In this document: one piece after another, positions 12,774 to 25,800 of the stretch
How positions within the stretch are numbered: position 1 is the first letter of the stretch
Layout: every line of letters begins with the position of its first letter
NCBI GenBank assembly: GCA_936440205.1
Contig: OW387133.1
Location: 72,540,374 to 72,604,373, forward strand
DNA from: Lepidonotus clava
Taxonomy: Eukaryota > Annelida > Polychaeta > Phyllodocida > Polynoidae
DNA: 64,000 bases
Reading direction: 5' to 3'
Position numbers and translations under genes: made by a program
The notes under the pieces: model-generated
What the model saw: only the letters and a program-made list of their open reading frames with translations
Database searches by the model: none
What the model was told of the DNA's origin: nothing

Positions 12774-12881
12774 ATGGAGACTGAGGGACCAGAGAGAGTG
12801 AGAGTGAAACCTTCACCACCAGAGTGGACCATTTTAAATCCCAACAGCCGATTCTGTAGCACGGCGCCCCTGAAAATACAT
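12774..12881 (+). CDS. Candidate orphan first exon
   Basis: GCCATGG gives a strong start context, followed by 36 codons (METEGPERVRVKPSPPEWTI, then LNPNSRFCSTAPLKIH) and a good donor, GTAAGTGGG, in phase 0. It cannot join the CH1-end exon at 19744 in frame, but would join the CH2 exon at 22180 (phase 0), giving a filamin with CH2 and no CH1. A perfect CTCF core match lies just upstream. Codons are not GC-biased like the firm exons, and the piece is short. It could also be chance. Confidence 0.3.
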
Positions 12882-15800
12882 GTAAGTGGGTAATTAGCTA
12901 AAGATTGCAGTTGAGTTTTGGTAATTGTATAATGGCCATATCCGCCTTCTCCTACGTTATTCTGGGAGGTGGTGAGTATTGTGTATGCATAGACCGGGCC
13001 CTGACTGTTGCTCGCTATATTTGCCTTGCGTGGGGTCCCAATGAAATATGTATGAGGAAAAAACGGTTGAGGATGTGATAGTGCCCTGGCGACATCGCTC
13101 TAGTGTTAGCCACTGGTAAATATTACTACGTGACCTTCAACTAAGTTTTATTCTATTTTCTACTTTGTCATACCTGTAACCACCAGCCCACCTGTGTGGT
13201 ACTGAAATACCGTCCTGGCTGTTGCAATAATGAAGAGCTAGACGAGAACATGATCATGAACATTCAACTTAATTCTACTTGGTTTGAGTAAATTGTAATT
13301 TGACACAAAAACAAAAACAGTTTATTAGGTTCAACTTGAAACCTAATGACCATAATATTACTCACTTTACTGACCGCCCCCCCCCCGCTCATGTCAAAAC
13401 TCACTGACTCACTGTCGCCAATCGGTAGTGTGTAGCCTGTAGCGATCAAAATCATGAAAATACTTAGTTGGCGGCGGCACGTTTGATACGGCATCAAATA
13501 GGGAGCCAGGAGCGCGTACACTGCTAATTTAGGAAGAACCAGGATAACACTGTATTCAACTGTTCATCTGCCTGAAATAGGCAAATATTCCACGAGAATT
13601 GAAATGTGTTGATTAAGCTTTTTCATGACAAACATACCACAAACAAGAAGTGAAATAAGTATGCAAATATTTACATTTGTAAGTCTTAGAAATGTTATTG
13701 ATCAATTCATCCTCTTAACAGCTCTAGCGGCCCCTTACTCCATCCCTCCCGCTCATGCCATGTATTCTCCCTGTGATGTGAGTTTTTTAAATTGATTTTA
13801 AATTCCAATCCGAACTTCTGGTACACGTATACAAAACTTGGTCAAATGGCCCCATCTTTGATTTGACTCTTCCCGCCGTGGTGGTAGCCGGTAAAACCTC
13901 ACCCACTGACCTATATTGGTTGAGAAGGATGTGGCCAGGCGTGAAGCTCTAGTCTGCCGGAGGATGCTCAGACCTGGATCCTTTGGCCAGACTCCAGTGG
14001 GAAAAAATCGATGTAAACCCAACACTGTATCTAGTTATCGCTGTATACAGTATTGTAATCTAACGATTTCTCACAGCCCTTCAGTTTGTCAGTTCAAACC
14101 TTAACCAGTTTAAACCAGAGTACTGGTAATCATGCTATTTAACTGTTTGTATATATTCTGAATAAATAGCCTTTGATTGAGTACAATGTTAAATGTCTAT
14201 TCTGATACACTCTTCATCTGTTCATGCGAGATTCGAGAATTAAAAGAATCAAAAGAAGTAAGGAAAGAATAATTCCACATTTTGAATTTCGTATATATGT
14301 ATATATTATTTCAAATTAGTTATACGATTTCTTTTATCCTTCTTTACATAGAGTCTACTTTTAGCAAAATGACGGTATCCACTTAAAATTGAATGACCCT
14401 ATGCGATAGCAATCAAAATGTGTCTCTGAAACTACTGGAAGATCACACTACACTGTGAAGTGGTTTTTGAATAAAAAAAAAGAAAAAAAAAAAAAAAAAA
14501 AAAAGTGAACACTTTATCTGTTTGTCATTTTACACCAACAATCCAATTATGACTGATAATTAGTAATTTTCCGAGAGAGCTGAGGGCTAACTCTGTAGCT
14601 CCTGTTCGGGTGACTAATATAGCATTAATAACATATAGTGTTCCCGGCGCCGTGCCCCCATGACATAATAATGACAAGCCCGGGTCTGCGGCCTGCCCAC
14701 GTCCTCCCCGACCACCCCCTTATGTGGGCCACGCGCCCACCCCGACGGTTCACACGCACATCATATGAACTGTATTAGTGTATACTCCACTTAACCCTTT
14801 TGATGGGTGAAGTATGCCAGTGAATGGGGCATGTATTTAATAAAGATTGCGTGTGTGAAAAAATGCACCGACGTGGTCCATATTGTGGCAAGGAGTAGAC
14901 TGTTCGTGGATGGAGGCACAAGAAAAGTTGAAAAAGTAAAAAGAAGCTCACTGGGTTGCCTGTTTTGGCTTGTGTATCGTATCATAAATATTGCATTATT
15001 TTTATTTAGAAAAAGGTTAAATATATATAATAAAATACCTAGCAACAACTCAATATCATAAGCTTTAGTGGAATATAAGTTATGGTACAGGGTTGTTTTA
15101 ATTTTGGCTACTATTTGGTAGTAGTTTGAAATGGAATAATGATAATATATGTATGAAGTTGAAGCTGCGTAGCATTAAGTTAAGTGATTAAGGGAAAAAG
15201 GTGAGTTGCCTCATGAATGAATCAAGCTATATTATACCGCAGACGGGTAGACCATCTGTGTCAGCTGACTGTCACGCTTATTCATCGTTGTTATGGAAGC
15301 ATTTAAAGAATAGATGTTCTTTGAGAAAAAGAAATAGAAGCACACTCATCACTGTCCTGGCCAGAACTTACGTCATGGTATATGGTTCTACCTTCGGATA
15401 ATTGGATGGTGTATTATATATGAGTACAGTGTCATCGTAGTTATAACAATAGCAACAATGTTAGAGTTAATACTTACAAAATGGACACACAGTCATTTAT
15501 GTACTGTTCACGATACTAGAAAATGCACACCACATTAGAAAATGTATGTCCTATATCAAAATATTATTTCATACAAATGCCACATTGCAGGATGATCTAA
15601 TCTCGATCAAAATGTATTTTCATTTTATTTGGTAAGAATATGCTGGCCCGTTGTTTTTCGAATCTCTTGGGTCTTAAGGTGAACCCAGTCTTTGGGGACC
15701 TTAACTTAGGTGAACCTGATATATTTGGGTCATTCATGCTGTATCCATGTTTACCTCACGCCATTGTGACCATGAACCATGAAATAAGTGTAGTGCTGTA

Positions 15801-18800
15801 ATGAGCATGATTATTAAGACAAATTATACATCCAATTTATTTTCCACCAAGGGAAATGTTGATGCCTCAAATAATTCCCTCTACTGATGTGGAAAACAGA
15901 ACATTAATGCTAAGTTTAGCTTTAATAAATTGTATTGTAATATAAACCCCACCACTATCTGTAAAGGGATGAAAAGAAAAACTATTGTTTAAAGAAAGTA
16001 GTGGATCGTGCCGCTGCCAACATACTGTCATACCATTGATCTCTGTTTAGTTTAGAAATTCATGATGTGAAGGATGACTATTCAGACGTCAACGTAGAGA
16101 TCGAATCCCAGTACATTCCACATGGGAAAACTGTACAGGGCTGAGCCACAGCCTTGGATAGAAATCAATATTATGAGTTCTAGTAATCCTGGCTGATGGA
16201 GGGTATATAGGGACGCCTCCTAAGCTCTAGCGACATACAGGGCCACAGATCGATGGGATGGGAGTATTGATTGAATAGGTAGGGGATGGTGTGTTACCGA
16301 CTAGTTAGTGTGTACAGAGGCTTCGACCCCTGTGGTGGGATACATCAAGTTTTTGAAATAGATTGATCAGCAGAATGCTACATCAGCTGAAATGAAAACA
16401 AGACAATTATTATGCCGGAAACATACATTTTTTATGCTTTTTGTAATCAACCTGTAACCATTATTCTGTATTAGAATATCGTTTAGATAGTCAGAAAAAC
16501 AACTTTTGTGCCTCGGTATCTTAATGATAAGCAAAACTCGTTCAGGTGAACTGTTTTGAAGCGTTGTCTGGATCTGTAAAAGATAACGCATCTACAAGTT
16601 ACATTTAATATCAGTAGACAATTTTGAACGCAGTGCAATATTGATCCGACATTCCATCACTGTATCCTTTGCGATACCATATAAGTTCTTTTACAAGGTT
16701 TATAGATAACCACCGTATTAACCATTGATCTAAGGACAGATACTCAACTGCCAAATAAAGATAAACATTGCAAAAAGCGTGATTCGATATTGAGATAAAG
16801 TTCTTGGAATGCCAACGAACCACCAGTGTTCTTGATAAACCACAAGTGTTTATGAAAAAGATATCCAGTGTCCGTCAAGTACTAGTCTGCCTTACTGGTT
16901 ATATCTGGGCGTAACCGTGGTGAGATGGGCGACCGGAGCTGGATCTTGGCATGCAGCCCTTCCCACTGACAGGAACACACCGGCCACCAGCACCACTCGA
17001 CCCGCTCTGACCCCTGACCCCGTGACCCGTGAACCCTTCTTGGGGCCCCTCTCTGACGACGGTCTGAGCAAGTCAGAACTATACAAAATTTTCGAATTTC
17101 TTAGGTTTAACTCCTATAACAATATGAAATTACTGGTACTAAATTAAAGTTGCAGCCTGTGGCTTTAGCTTATCCTGATTATACACCACGACAGTTATAT
17201 TCGACTCTTAATAATGATGTATTATTATAGTCCAGGAAAATAGGAAATAATACCAGTTGCTTAAATTCATTATTGGATTGCTGCATCTGTTTAGCATACA
17301 TTTATAATTATTCTATTCTACTGATGTGTTAATCTGGCAGTCTTAAGCAGGGCTTAACTATACACTGCTCCCAGGGATCAGAACACCCCCAGGGTACTGC
17401 GGGGATCTATACCTCAAGTGTCGCCGATTAGCGGTCATGGCTATAAATAAACGTGTGCCACAAACCAAGGTCTGAATAGAGATCTCTTCCCCCATCTCCG
17501 TACTGTGCTTAGGACAGGGTTGGTACGCTTTTACCTTTCTACGCATGGATGCATTTGTATAAAAAGATTTGTTAGTTGGTGTTGACAACACAGTAGGTTA
17601 GGCTTGGGGTAAATTTCTTTGGGATCATATCAGAGAAAGAATACATATTTTAAAGTTAATCCTTGTTGATGGTTTAAACATTCTTAATTATAGAAATGTA
17701 CTGAATTCTAGTATTCAGTCGTTACATCCTTAGACATAACTAATTTTGGACTTGAACTTAGCAATGGAGTGCGATATGTTTGACCCTTTAAACCTAGACT
17801 GTTTGACCCAGTGGCCAACCTAGATATCACAGGCAGTGCTATTCAATAAGCTGCTTTCCTCAATTTTAAAGTATAATTTCGTGAGTCATTTTGCTAAATG
17901 TAAGACGGCCTAGCATGCAACCAGCCCACTTCTGACCGTCAGTACTACGCCCCTCCTCTCCACCCGTACATATATCATTGGCCCTCCCGTCCGGACCCAC
18001 TTTTTGTGAGATCCGCCTTGGAGTATCCTCTTCCGGATATCCGGTGCCCTGCTTCAAAAACTGATAAGGCGTCGGGTGACACAATTCTGGGTCGCTAAGG
18101 CGGGACTATAAATTCAATCAAGAACTATCATATGCTGTATTTTTATCTGATATCACATGCACAATAAAATTATATTCTTTTTGTGGAATATTTGAAAACA
18201 CGACCTCAAGGAGGCCAACGATGAACTTATAAAGCTGACTGAAGGCATCTTCACGGGTTAGGCTATTTTGAATTATTTTCTTCGTTAAAAATGACTGATT
18301 TTTTCCACATAGAGAAGCAAAATGCTAAGTTGATCAATGTAGAGCAGTATGAAGACCTCCCATATGTGTGAACATGTTACATTCAAAGATTTATGACTGA
18401 CACATAAGCGACTAGTGACAATATAATCTTTCTCTAAAACTTGTCATGGAAATGATACAATCTGGTACATGACTCGTAATTTCGTTAGTTTGGTTTAGAC
18501 GAGTTTTTATCTTTTGAAAGGCACTGTGAACTTTTAACTGAGAGCTGACTGTCCTCTGATATTGACAAACCCAGTATGTAGGACTAAGATCAGAACAGAT
18601 CAACGCATGGGTTTATTAACACTATCTCTATCACCCAATGATAATTGATATACAGAGATGGTGTAAGGTTTACGATAACGGTGATCCGCCGGTAATAAAT
18701 TAGGGCTAATCAACCTGGTGACTAGTGGATTACTAGGAGAGATATGACCATGTCATTGGCCAGGTACTTGACAACAGAAGGCGTCCATACTGACACACAC

Positions 18801-19743
18801 GGGGGATTGTTATTACAGGAGGATTGATCAACTATATATAAGTCGGTCAGCCATTGAATGTATATTAAGGGCATAATATCTATAATCTAACTTTTCAATC
18901 GGGGTAAAACGGTTCCTTAAATGTTTTGACTTCCAAAGATTGAGTTGCATGTTGGTGTGATGCCCATTGCTTAACCAATATTCTAAGAAGTGATTCAGAA
19001 CGTGAACATTAGGATTGGATTGGTCATACAGCTACCAAAGGATTATGTTATGATTCTGATCTCTGCGTTTTAAGTGTTGCTAGAATTAGAACATATAGCT
19101 GGTTTCAGACAGGCACTAGCCTATCGATCGAATATCAATGATAAAGGTAGAACCCATGTTTATGCCAGCATAGCGGTAGTGAGTGGTGGCAGACCACGGA
19201 GATTTGTGGGTTTGGAACCCCTCCAAGCCCCGCCCACGCCCACCTCTCCTATTACAGGGTCTCCTCCAGTCAGTGCATCCTTACTCCAGTGTACACAGAT
19301 AGATCTACTCTACTAGAGTAACCTGAGGCCCTTCCTGGGTAAAGGTGGCTTGGTTATCCTTAGGAAATTTTGGACTTTAGCGTAATACTCGGAAATTGTA
19401 GCCTCATAAAATGGTATGAAGATGTTGAACGGGGATAGTTTGTTGTGGAGATCATTATAGTATGCTGTGCATTTGGTATTGTCGTAAGCAAAGGGTTTTC
19501 CAACCGGTGCTGCCACCTGGTGATAAGTGAATGAAATACAACAGGCAGATAGGTTTGTCATATCGGTATTCGGAGACGGAAAGGTTTCTTATGATATGAA
19601 AAAGAAAAGATGAAAATGTGTTGGTAAAATTATAATCAATAAATGATCTTAAATGATACCCTGGCTTGTGAAGGGTTTACAATTTGTTGTCCTCAGTCAA
19701 CAAGAAACATATTAATAACAATTTTCTTTTCTTTGACTTGCAG

Positions 19744-19862
19744 ACAGTACAGACATCGTAGACGCTAAGCTGAAGCTGATTCTCGGTTTAATATGGACGC
19801 TCATTCTGCATTATTCCATCTCCATGCCCATGTGGGAGGAGGAAGACGAGCCCGCACAGAAG
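19744..19862 (+). CDS. FLN: Filamin exon: C-terminal end of CH1 domain
   Basis: Entry is in phase 1 (two bases complete a codon) and exit is in phase 0, before GTGAGC. The protein includes [19 protein letters not shown], an almost invariant filamin CH1 signature (the last CH1 helix), then an acidic [11 protein letters not shown] linker towards CH2. The acceptor TTGACTTGCAG is good. The CH1 part before it (the actin-binding ABS1/2 helices) is not in the 19.7 kb upstream as far as I can see, so the preceding intron is longer than 19.7 kb unless an exon was missed. Confidence 0.95.
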
Positions 19863-22800
19863 GTGAGCAACTCATCCACATGAGCAACTCATAAATATAT
19901 GTTTAGAGTAAAGGAGAGAGTAACTCACCGGGTAAATAGGTCACTCAGTCAGAGTCACTCAACGAGCAACTCTAGGGAAACCTCAGAGTATCTCATTTGC
20001 TAATAGAGCTACTTGGAGGTATTCATAGACATGCTCAGTGGATACTCAAACTGGAGTGACTCTTTCATAAATAGCCTTATTTTCCCAATAGAACACCGAC
20101 CTCCTGTTTATTTTCGTCACCTTTCACGTTTTCGAATGCTCTAATTTGAAAGTATTGTATTCGTCTAGTCTTGGTCGAGGCTTTGGACCTGTAGTTAAAA
20201 CCCTCGGTTGTTGTGGATTATAATAATATCTAAAATGAAATGCATGCGACCTTCGTTGTTGTTGTTGTCGTTGTTGATATTAAAATGCTTTTCTAGGAAA
20301 AAAAATCGCTGTTTGGTTTCACCCTAAAACGTTTGTCTTATCTTACGATTGAAAATGTTTTTCCCCAGAACAAACAGAAAATGGTAAACAGAGTTTTAGT
20401 TTTTCAACTTGGAACACTTCTCACAAGACATCTTTTAACCACATTAGTCTCGCTTTCTCTTTAATAATCACTTCTTCTGTTCTCATCATATTAACGCTCT
20501 CAGGCCAGGGTTGCTATGGTAATACACAAAGAACCTGTGATTCATAATTATCATTATCGTGACTGACAATTAGATTAAGCTGTTTCTGTCTGTAAGCATG
20601 AACGATTTTTTTTCTTCAAAAATATGTACGAAACAATTGAATGTTTTCGAGCATGAGTTGATCTTTTGGGGAAAAATCAAGCCCCTCAAATAGCCACCAG
20701 GGTTCTGAAACAAGCACCTTCTTTGCCATGAATCATTTTCTACTCAGACGATAGGAAAATCTTTCGAGTTAGAACTTTATTGCCCTTTCCATCCTATCGT
20801 CGCTCTGTATCTCGACCTATTTCAAACTTTCTTCCTGTTGAGAACGAATTGTAGCCTGTAGTATAGGAGTAGGCGTTTGCTTAGACCTGATTGACATAGC
20901 ATGGATTGATTACACTGTTGCCATGGTTACCAGGGTGGGTCAGAGAATGCTGGCCCGCGGAAATTGACGAGCCAACAGGAGGTAACCTTTGTCTTCTTAT
21001 AGTCAGTAAGAGTGTTAATCGGCTGGCCCTTACTGTTCTCAGCAGCACTGTACAGAATCGAAATGCCAAATCAATATGATAGATTGTAAGCCGTCCTAGA
21101 AATATACACCCAATTTCTCATACTAGTAAATGTTTTAAGTCCAGTGCCGTCCACGTACGTCCTTGTCGCACGATTTGCATTCAAAACACCTCTGCTGTAG
21201 TTACAAATTTGTAACATCATTTCATATAATGTTATAGATAGAAAGAAAGGAAGTTTTGTTGCACAAGGAGAAATATTTATGATAATATCAATAGGACAAT
21301 TCTTAGACCTGTAATAATAGCTACTAACTAGAAACTGTGGTTTAAATAATTTCATAACTCTTTTCCTTCCGTTTTCATTAATCATTCTGTATTTAAAATA
21401 AGTTGTGTGTATTGGTATTAAAGCTTATAATTTCAATTACCGTAAAACGAAACAGAATCACTCAGCATCTTGACTATGATACGCTATATCGCTTGGAATC
21501 CCATATGAAAGTCATAATAAGAAATTATTACACTGGGCCTGAAGGTTGTATAATTTTAAAGTATGGATTAAGAATGGTTTGGGTTAGAAGTTAGGGCTCC
21601 ATAATATATGAAGACTTTTTTTAAAGGGAGTAGACGAGGCTTATTAACTCCAAGAAATACTTAAGAAGTCATCAATACCCCATAAACGTTTTAGACCAAG
21701 TAAAGACGTGTTTGACTACTTATTTTTGTTGTTGACTATTTTATCTAAGAAACGGAATATGGGGATAAGCTCTTAGTAAGACCTAAACAACATAAATAAA
21801 AGTTTTAGGTAAAACCCTCTGTCATCTTAATCAAACTAGATGCTGTTTATCTGCATTTTCCTTAACTGCCTTGATGTTATACATTTCAGACAAATTAATG
21901 CATATCTGATTAATCTACTATAGAACAACGCCATATTACCTCCCTTTGATGTGTTCAAATCGCATTTTCAATTCTCAGTATTATACGCCCTTTAGCAGCT
22001 ATCGCTTCGTAGATATTCTTTAAAAACAGAAGCTAAAGATAGTGAATGTAATAGATTAAAATCTAATCATCAGTAATATTCTGTATTAACATGGATTCAC
22101 TGCACACACTATGGGATAATCTGACTGGGATAATCCTCTTAATCTGCCCCGATTGCTAAGTTTTGCCCGTCTCCTCCAGGACCGCACACCCAAGCAGAGA
22201 CTACTGCAGTGGGTACAGAACAAAGTTCCGGACAAGCCTATCAACAACTTCACCACCGACTGGAACGATGGACAGGCCATCGGCGCCCTCGTCGACGCCG
22301 TGGCACCGGGTAGGTGGCAGCACCAGCTGGGCATTTCAATATACACCGAAATAGGGACAGAATTTCTGTACATGTTTATTTCTACGAGTAAAAGCCCTAT
22401 TTAATATGTAATACCACAGACATACATATCTCTATTGTTATATCTGTATCAGTATGTTTTATTAAGTTTTAACTTTATTTACCGTTCAACGTAAACCTGT
22501 ATCTATTTGCACAGTAGTATTACACGTTAATATCATTTTCCATTTTTTTAAACATAACATGACTGTATTCGGAAAACGTTGTCACTCTGTCGCTAACCAA
22601 TCATAATCGGTAAGCGACGGTTAGAAGGAAATATAACATGACCCATTGTTTTTGGTTCTGTCATAGATAGCCGACAGTCTAATGAAAAATATTGTTTTAC
22701 ATAGCCATGTTTTTTTCAACTTGCTGCTCGAACCAAAGAGGCACTGTTTGTATAGTAGAGTGTACACTAAACAGTCAAACGTGCCATGCTGTGAGTGTGT

Positions 22801-25800
22801 GATCCTTGTCAGGATGTCACACAGCCTGTCACAGCCCGTTCCCACTCTCATGCTGGAGTACTGATTATACCCATTTGATGGTGACATGTATGCCGAGCTG
22901 TAGAGCAATTTCCATTATGGCTCTATAAATATATACATCATTTTTATGGTTTAACAATGTTCACATTCTCTAGTGCGGCCACCGTGTCTGTTTGGACCCA
23001 CAAAAGGGTCAGTTTTGGTCAGTAAGTCTAAAGGGATTTTAAATTTACGGTCATGTACCATCAGTACCCCTCAGCGTCATATATTTTATGAGGGAATTTA
23101 AGCGACGCCTTTAAATATGTCACCAGTCCTGGTTATTTTGAAACACTTCTTTTAGGGAATACTTCAGCATAGCAGAAAGATACTACATTGAAAACTTATG
23201 GGGTCGGGATATGGACTTTCTCCTAAACATTGACCTTTGCGTTATTTCCACTCAGATTTCTTAAGACGGGCCTTCGGCATCGAGGTTAAAATATTACAAT
23301 ATTGGGAATGCCTTATGTATGTATGGTAGGAGTATGGCAGTGGGTCTGTGACTCCCTCTTTTATAGTGGGTGGTGCGGTGGTAGTCCAGGGGCACCACTG
23401 ATGTTGGTGGTGGCGGGTGGTTCAGGGCGGTGCTGCAGTCATATTGTGTGTATGATGTGATGATGACCCTCCCTCCCATGTGGAGCAGGGGACCGCACTG
23501 GCCGTGATAACGATGTAATTTGCTATGGAGAATGATTTGGAGTTGGTCCCAAGCCTGGAATAGAGTGGGGTTTATGCAGGGTCTCCGTGTTCCCTATAGG
23601 CTGCTGGGTATACCGAGGACAGTCACCGTCAGATTGGGATAGGCCTGTCACAGCCAACTTTCACCCCCTCTGCTTCTGTTGTGCAACATCAGCATTAGTG
23701 GGGCCATGTCCTCCTCCACGGGAAAGCCCTCCACGGTAGCACCAACAGGAGGCCTCCAGTACTGGGATCATACAGTCTGTATATGAAACGGATCAAGGTC
23801 ACCAACCACCATTCGCTCCACGTTAGGATAACCATTGGGGTTTCCCTTTCATGCAAAGTGGGTTAGAAAGGGAACATTTTATAGAGAAACAAAAAGGGAT
23901 CAATAGTTATTTTTTGGGATAGAATACCGTATCCACCACCATGGCGACCCGACGTCGGGGTAGAGGACGGGTTAAACTCAAACGCTCCGACTCGTGGAAT
24001 TTCGAGCACGTGCTGGAGCTGGCCACACCCCCGCCGGCCCCGGGGCAGGAGCGGGAGGAGCTGACGACGAGCGTCTCCTCCTGGAACTCGGAGCTGGAGC
24101 TGTGCCTGGTGCCCTTAGGGGAGACTCGGGTGGTCGGGGACCAGGAGGGGTGGGGCCCGGGCCAGCGCCCTCCCCGCTGCCGGTCGGCCACCCTCACCCA
24201 GACCCAGCCCTACGGCCGGGAGCTGCAGGTGTTCACCCCGCCCCGCCCCCGGAGTCTGACCCCGGAGAGGTGCTTTACGTACGGCCAGGTGTCCCGGGGG
24301 GCCGACCGCCTGGCCTTCTCCCTGCCCCCACGCCCCACCTCGGTGGACATAGAGTATGAATGTGACAATGTCTTCTCCCCTCCTCCTCCAGGGTTGTGCC
24401 CCGACTGGGAGGACTGGAACCCACGCAACGCCAAGAAGAACGCCAAGGAGGCTATGGACGCCGCCGAGAATTGGCTTGACGTGCCCCAGGTAAGTAGGCA
24501 GTCAATGAATCAAGATTAACTGCACAAGAAAATAAAACATAATAGAAAATGTCAATAAAACATGAATTGGATGAATGCACATCTATTTTATAGTAAGTTT
24601 CAAAGTCATGTTTGCTCAACATGATTTGCTCCAAACGTAATAGGTAAGTATCCAAAGTCCTTTCATTTCCTGTCTTACGAGTGTATGTCAATATTTGGAT
24701 ATAAAAAACAAAATTAAGACTCATAGAAATCTGCCAGAATGAAAATAATCTAAACGGTAAAACAACCTTTGGAATTGTTTTTTAATTCAATTTCGGAACT
24801 GTTGTTAATGACTATAAGTTATTTAGTATAAACAGACGGAAAAGTGTCTGGTCCTCCACGCGGTAATGGATGATCCGACTAAAATACAGCCTAGATCTAG
24901 GTGTCGAGAAGGGGTGTAATTTATGCGCTATTTCTGGGCGTCAGGGAAATGGGCCAGGCCAGTCCTGTCTGCTGCACCCTGTGTCAGAGGGGTGCTACGT
25001 ACCCGCAGAGAGGATATATAGGAGTGGGAAACTAATGTAGGCTAATAAGGAACGGATGCCCCCACCCCATACATAACATAGTTTGGGGTTGGGACTGAAT
25101 TATATGTATATTTAGTGCTTGTCGCTAGAACATGCAAAAAATCTCTCAACTTCACGTCATAGTTACTGTCATTTATTCATTCGTGGCATTTAATCAGTTG
25201 TTTTGATTTGTTGACCAAAAAACAGGGGCCAACATAGACGCCTGAAATATGACAGTGTGTTTTAATGGGGAGGACACGAGATTATGTTTTGGAAACAAAG
25301 TTTCTGGTATGCGCGTGTATCAGCTTAGTGATGTATTTTTCAGCGACTCATTGAATCATTGTTGCGGTTTCAAAGATGAAAACGACAAATAGTTTCAGTG
25401 TAGACCCTTGAGTTTTGATATATAATATCTCCCAGATACAAATGCACCTTAAATAGATCAAAATAAGAAAGGAAAAAGTAAATGTCAACAAATTGTTAAA
25501 AGGGTTTAAACTCTTAATGTATCCTTCATACCACACCCTGCTTTATCTAAAGAGAAACAGTTGTAACAATGTACTACTACATGATGTAGAAACACTTACC
25601 GGTGCCAATTTACATGGCTAGCGTTTGAGGTTTCAAAATAAATCCAGGTTGTGGCATTTACCTCCCTGCTCACCTGCCCCTTGAGTGCTGTTCAGGGAGT
25701 GGGGTGTTTATTTGTTAAACACAGCAGGCCCCAGGCCCCCCACTCCTCACCTCTGTGGACCCCTTTGTTTATGCTGTCATCTTATGCTGCTCACATCTGC

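Larger units (their letters stand above)
1..19743. other. Non-coding region upstream of the first recognised filamin exon
   Basis: AT-rich sequence with short GC-richer patches (about 150-300, 690-1060, 6530-6660, 8750-8930, 14640-14760, 16900-17060). None encodes a domain I know, and open frames here are short and lack the exon-like codon bias. Homopolymers include poly-C near 5500 and 7180 and an A-rich run near 14470-14503. Features that could be supported (repeats, MITEs, SINE remnants, splice and CTCF sites, one candidate exon) are listed separately. It is probably the long 5' intron of filamin, because the CH1 exon must lie further upstream. Confidence 0.6.

Noticed and set aside
16091-16150. 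GATCGAATCCC resembling a tRNA B-box
   Set aside because: No A-box or cloverleaf found around it; a single B-box-like word is expected by chance in 64 kb.
16917-17147. GC-rich open frame near 17 kb
   Set aside because: No filamin CH1 similarity, no convincing splice sites, and it does not supply the missing CH1 exon.
20510-20931. Two X-box-like palindromes (RFX)
   Set aside because: Each misses the consensus by one or two bases and there is no ciliary or promoter context.
23994-24359. Second long plus-strand frame overlapping the 23941 exon (Gly/Ala/Pro-rich)
   Set aside because: Typical alternate-frame product of a GC3-rich exon. The first frame has the better start and joins CH2 in frame.
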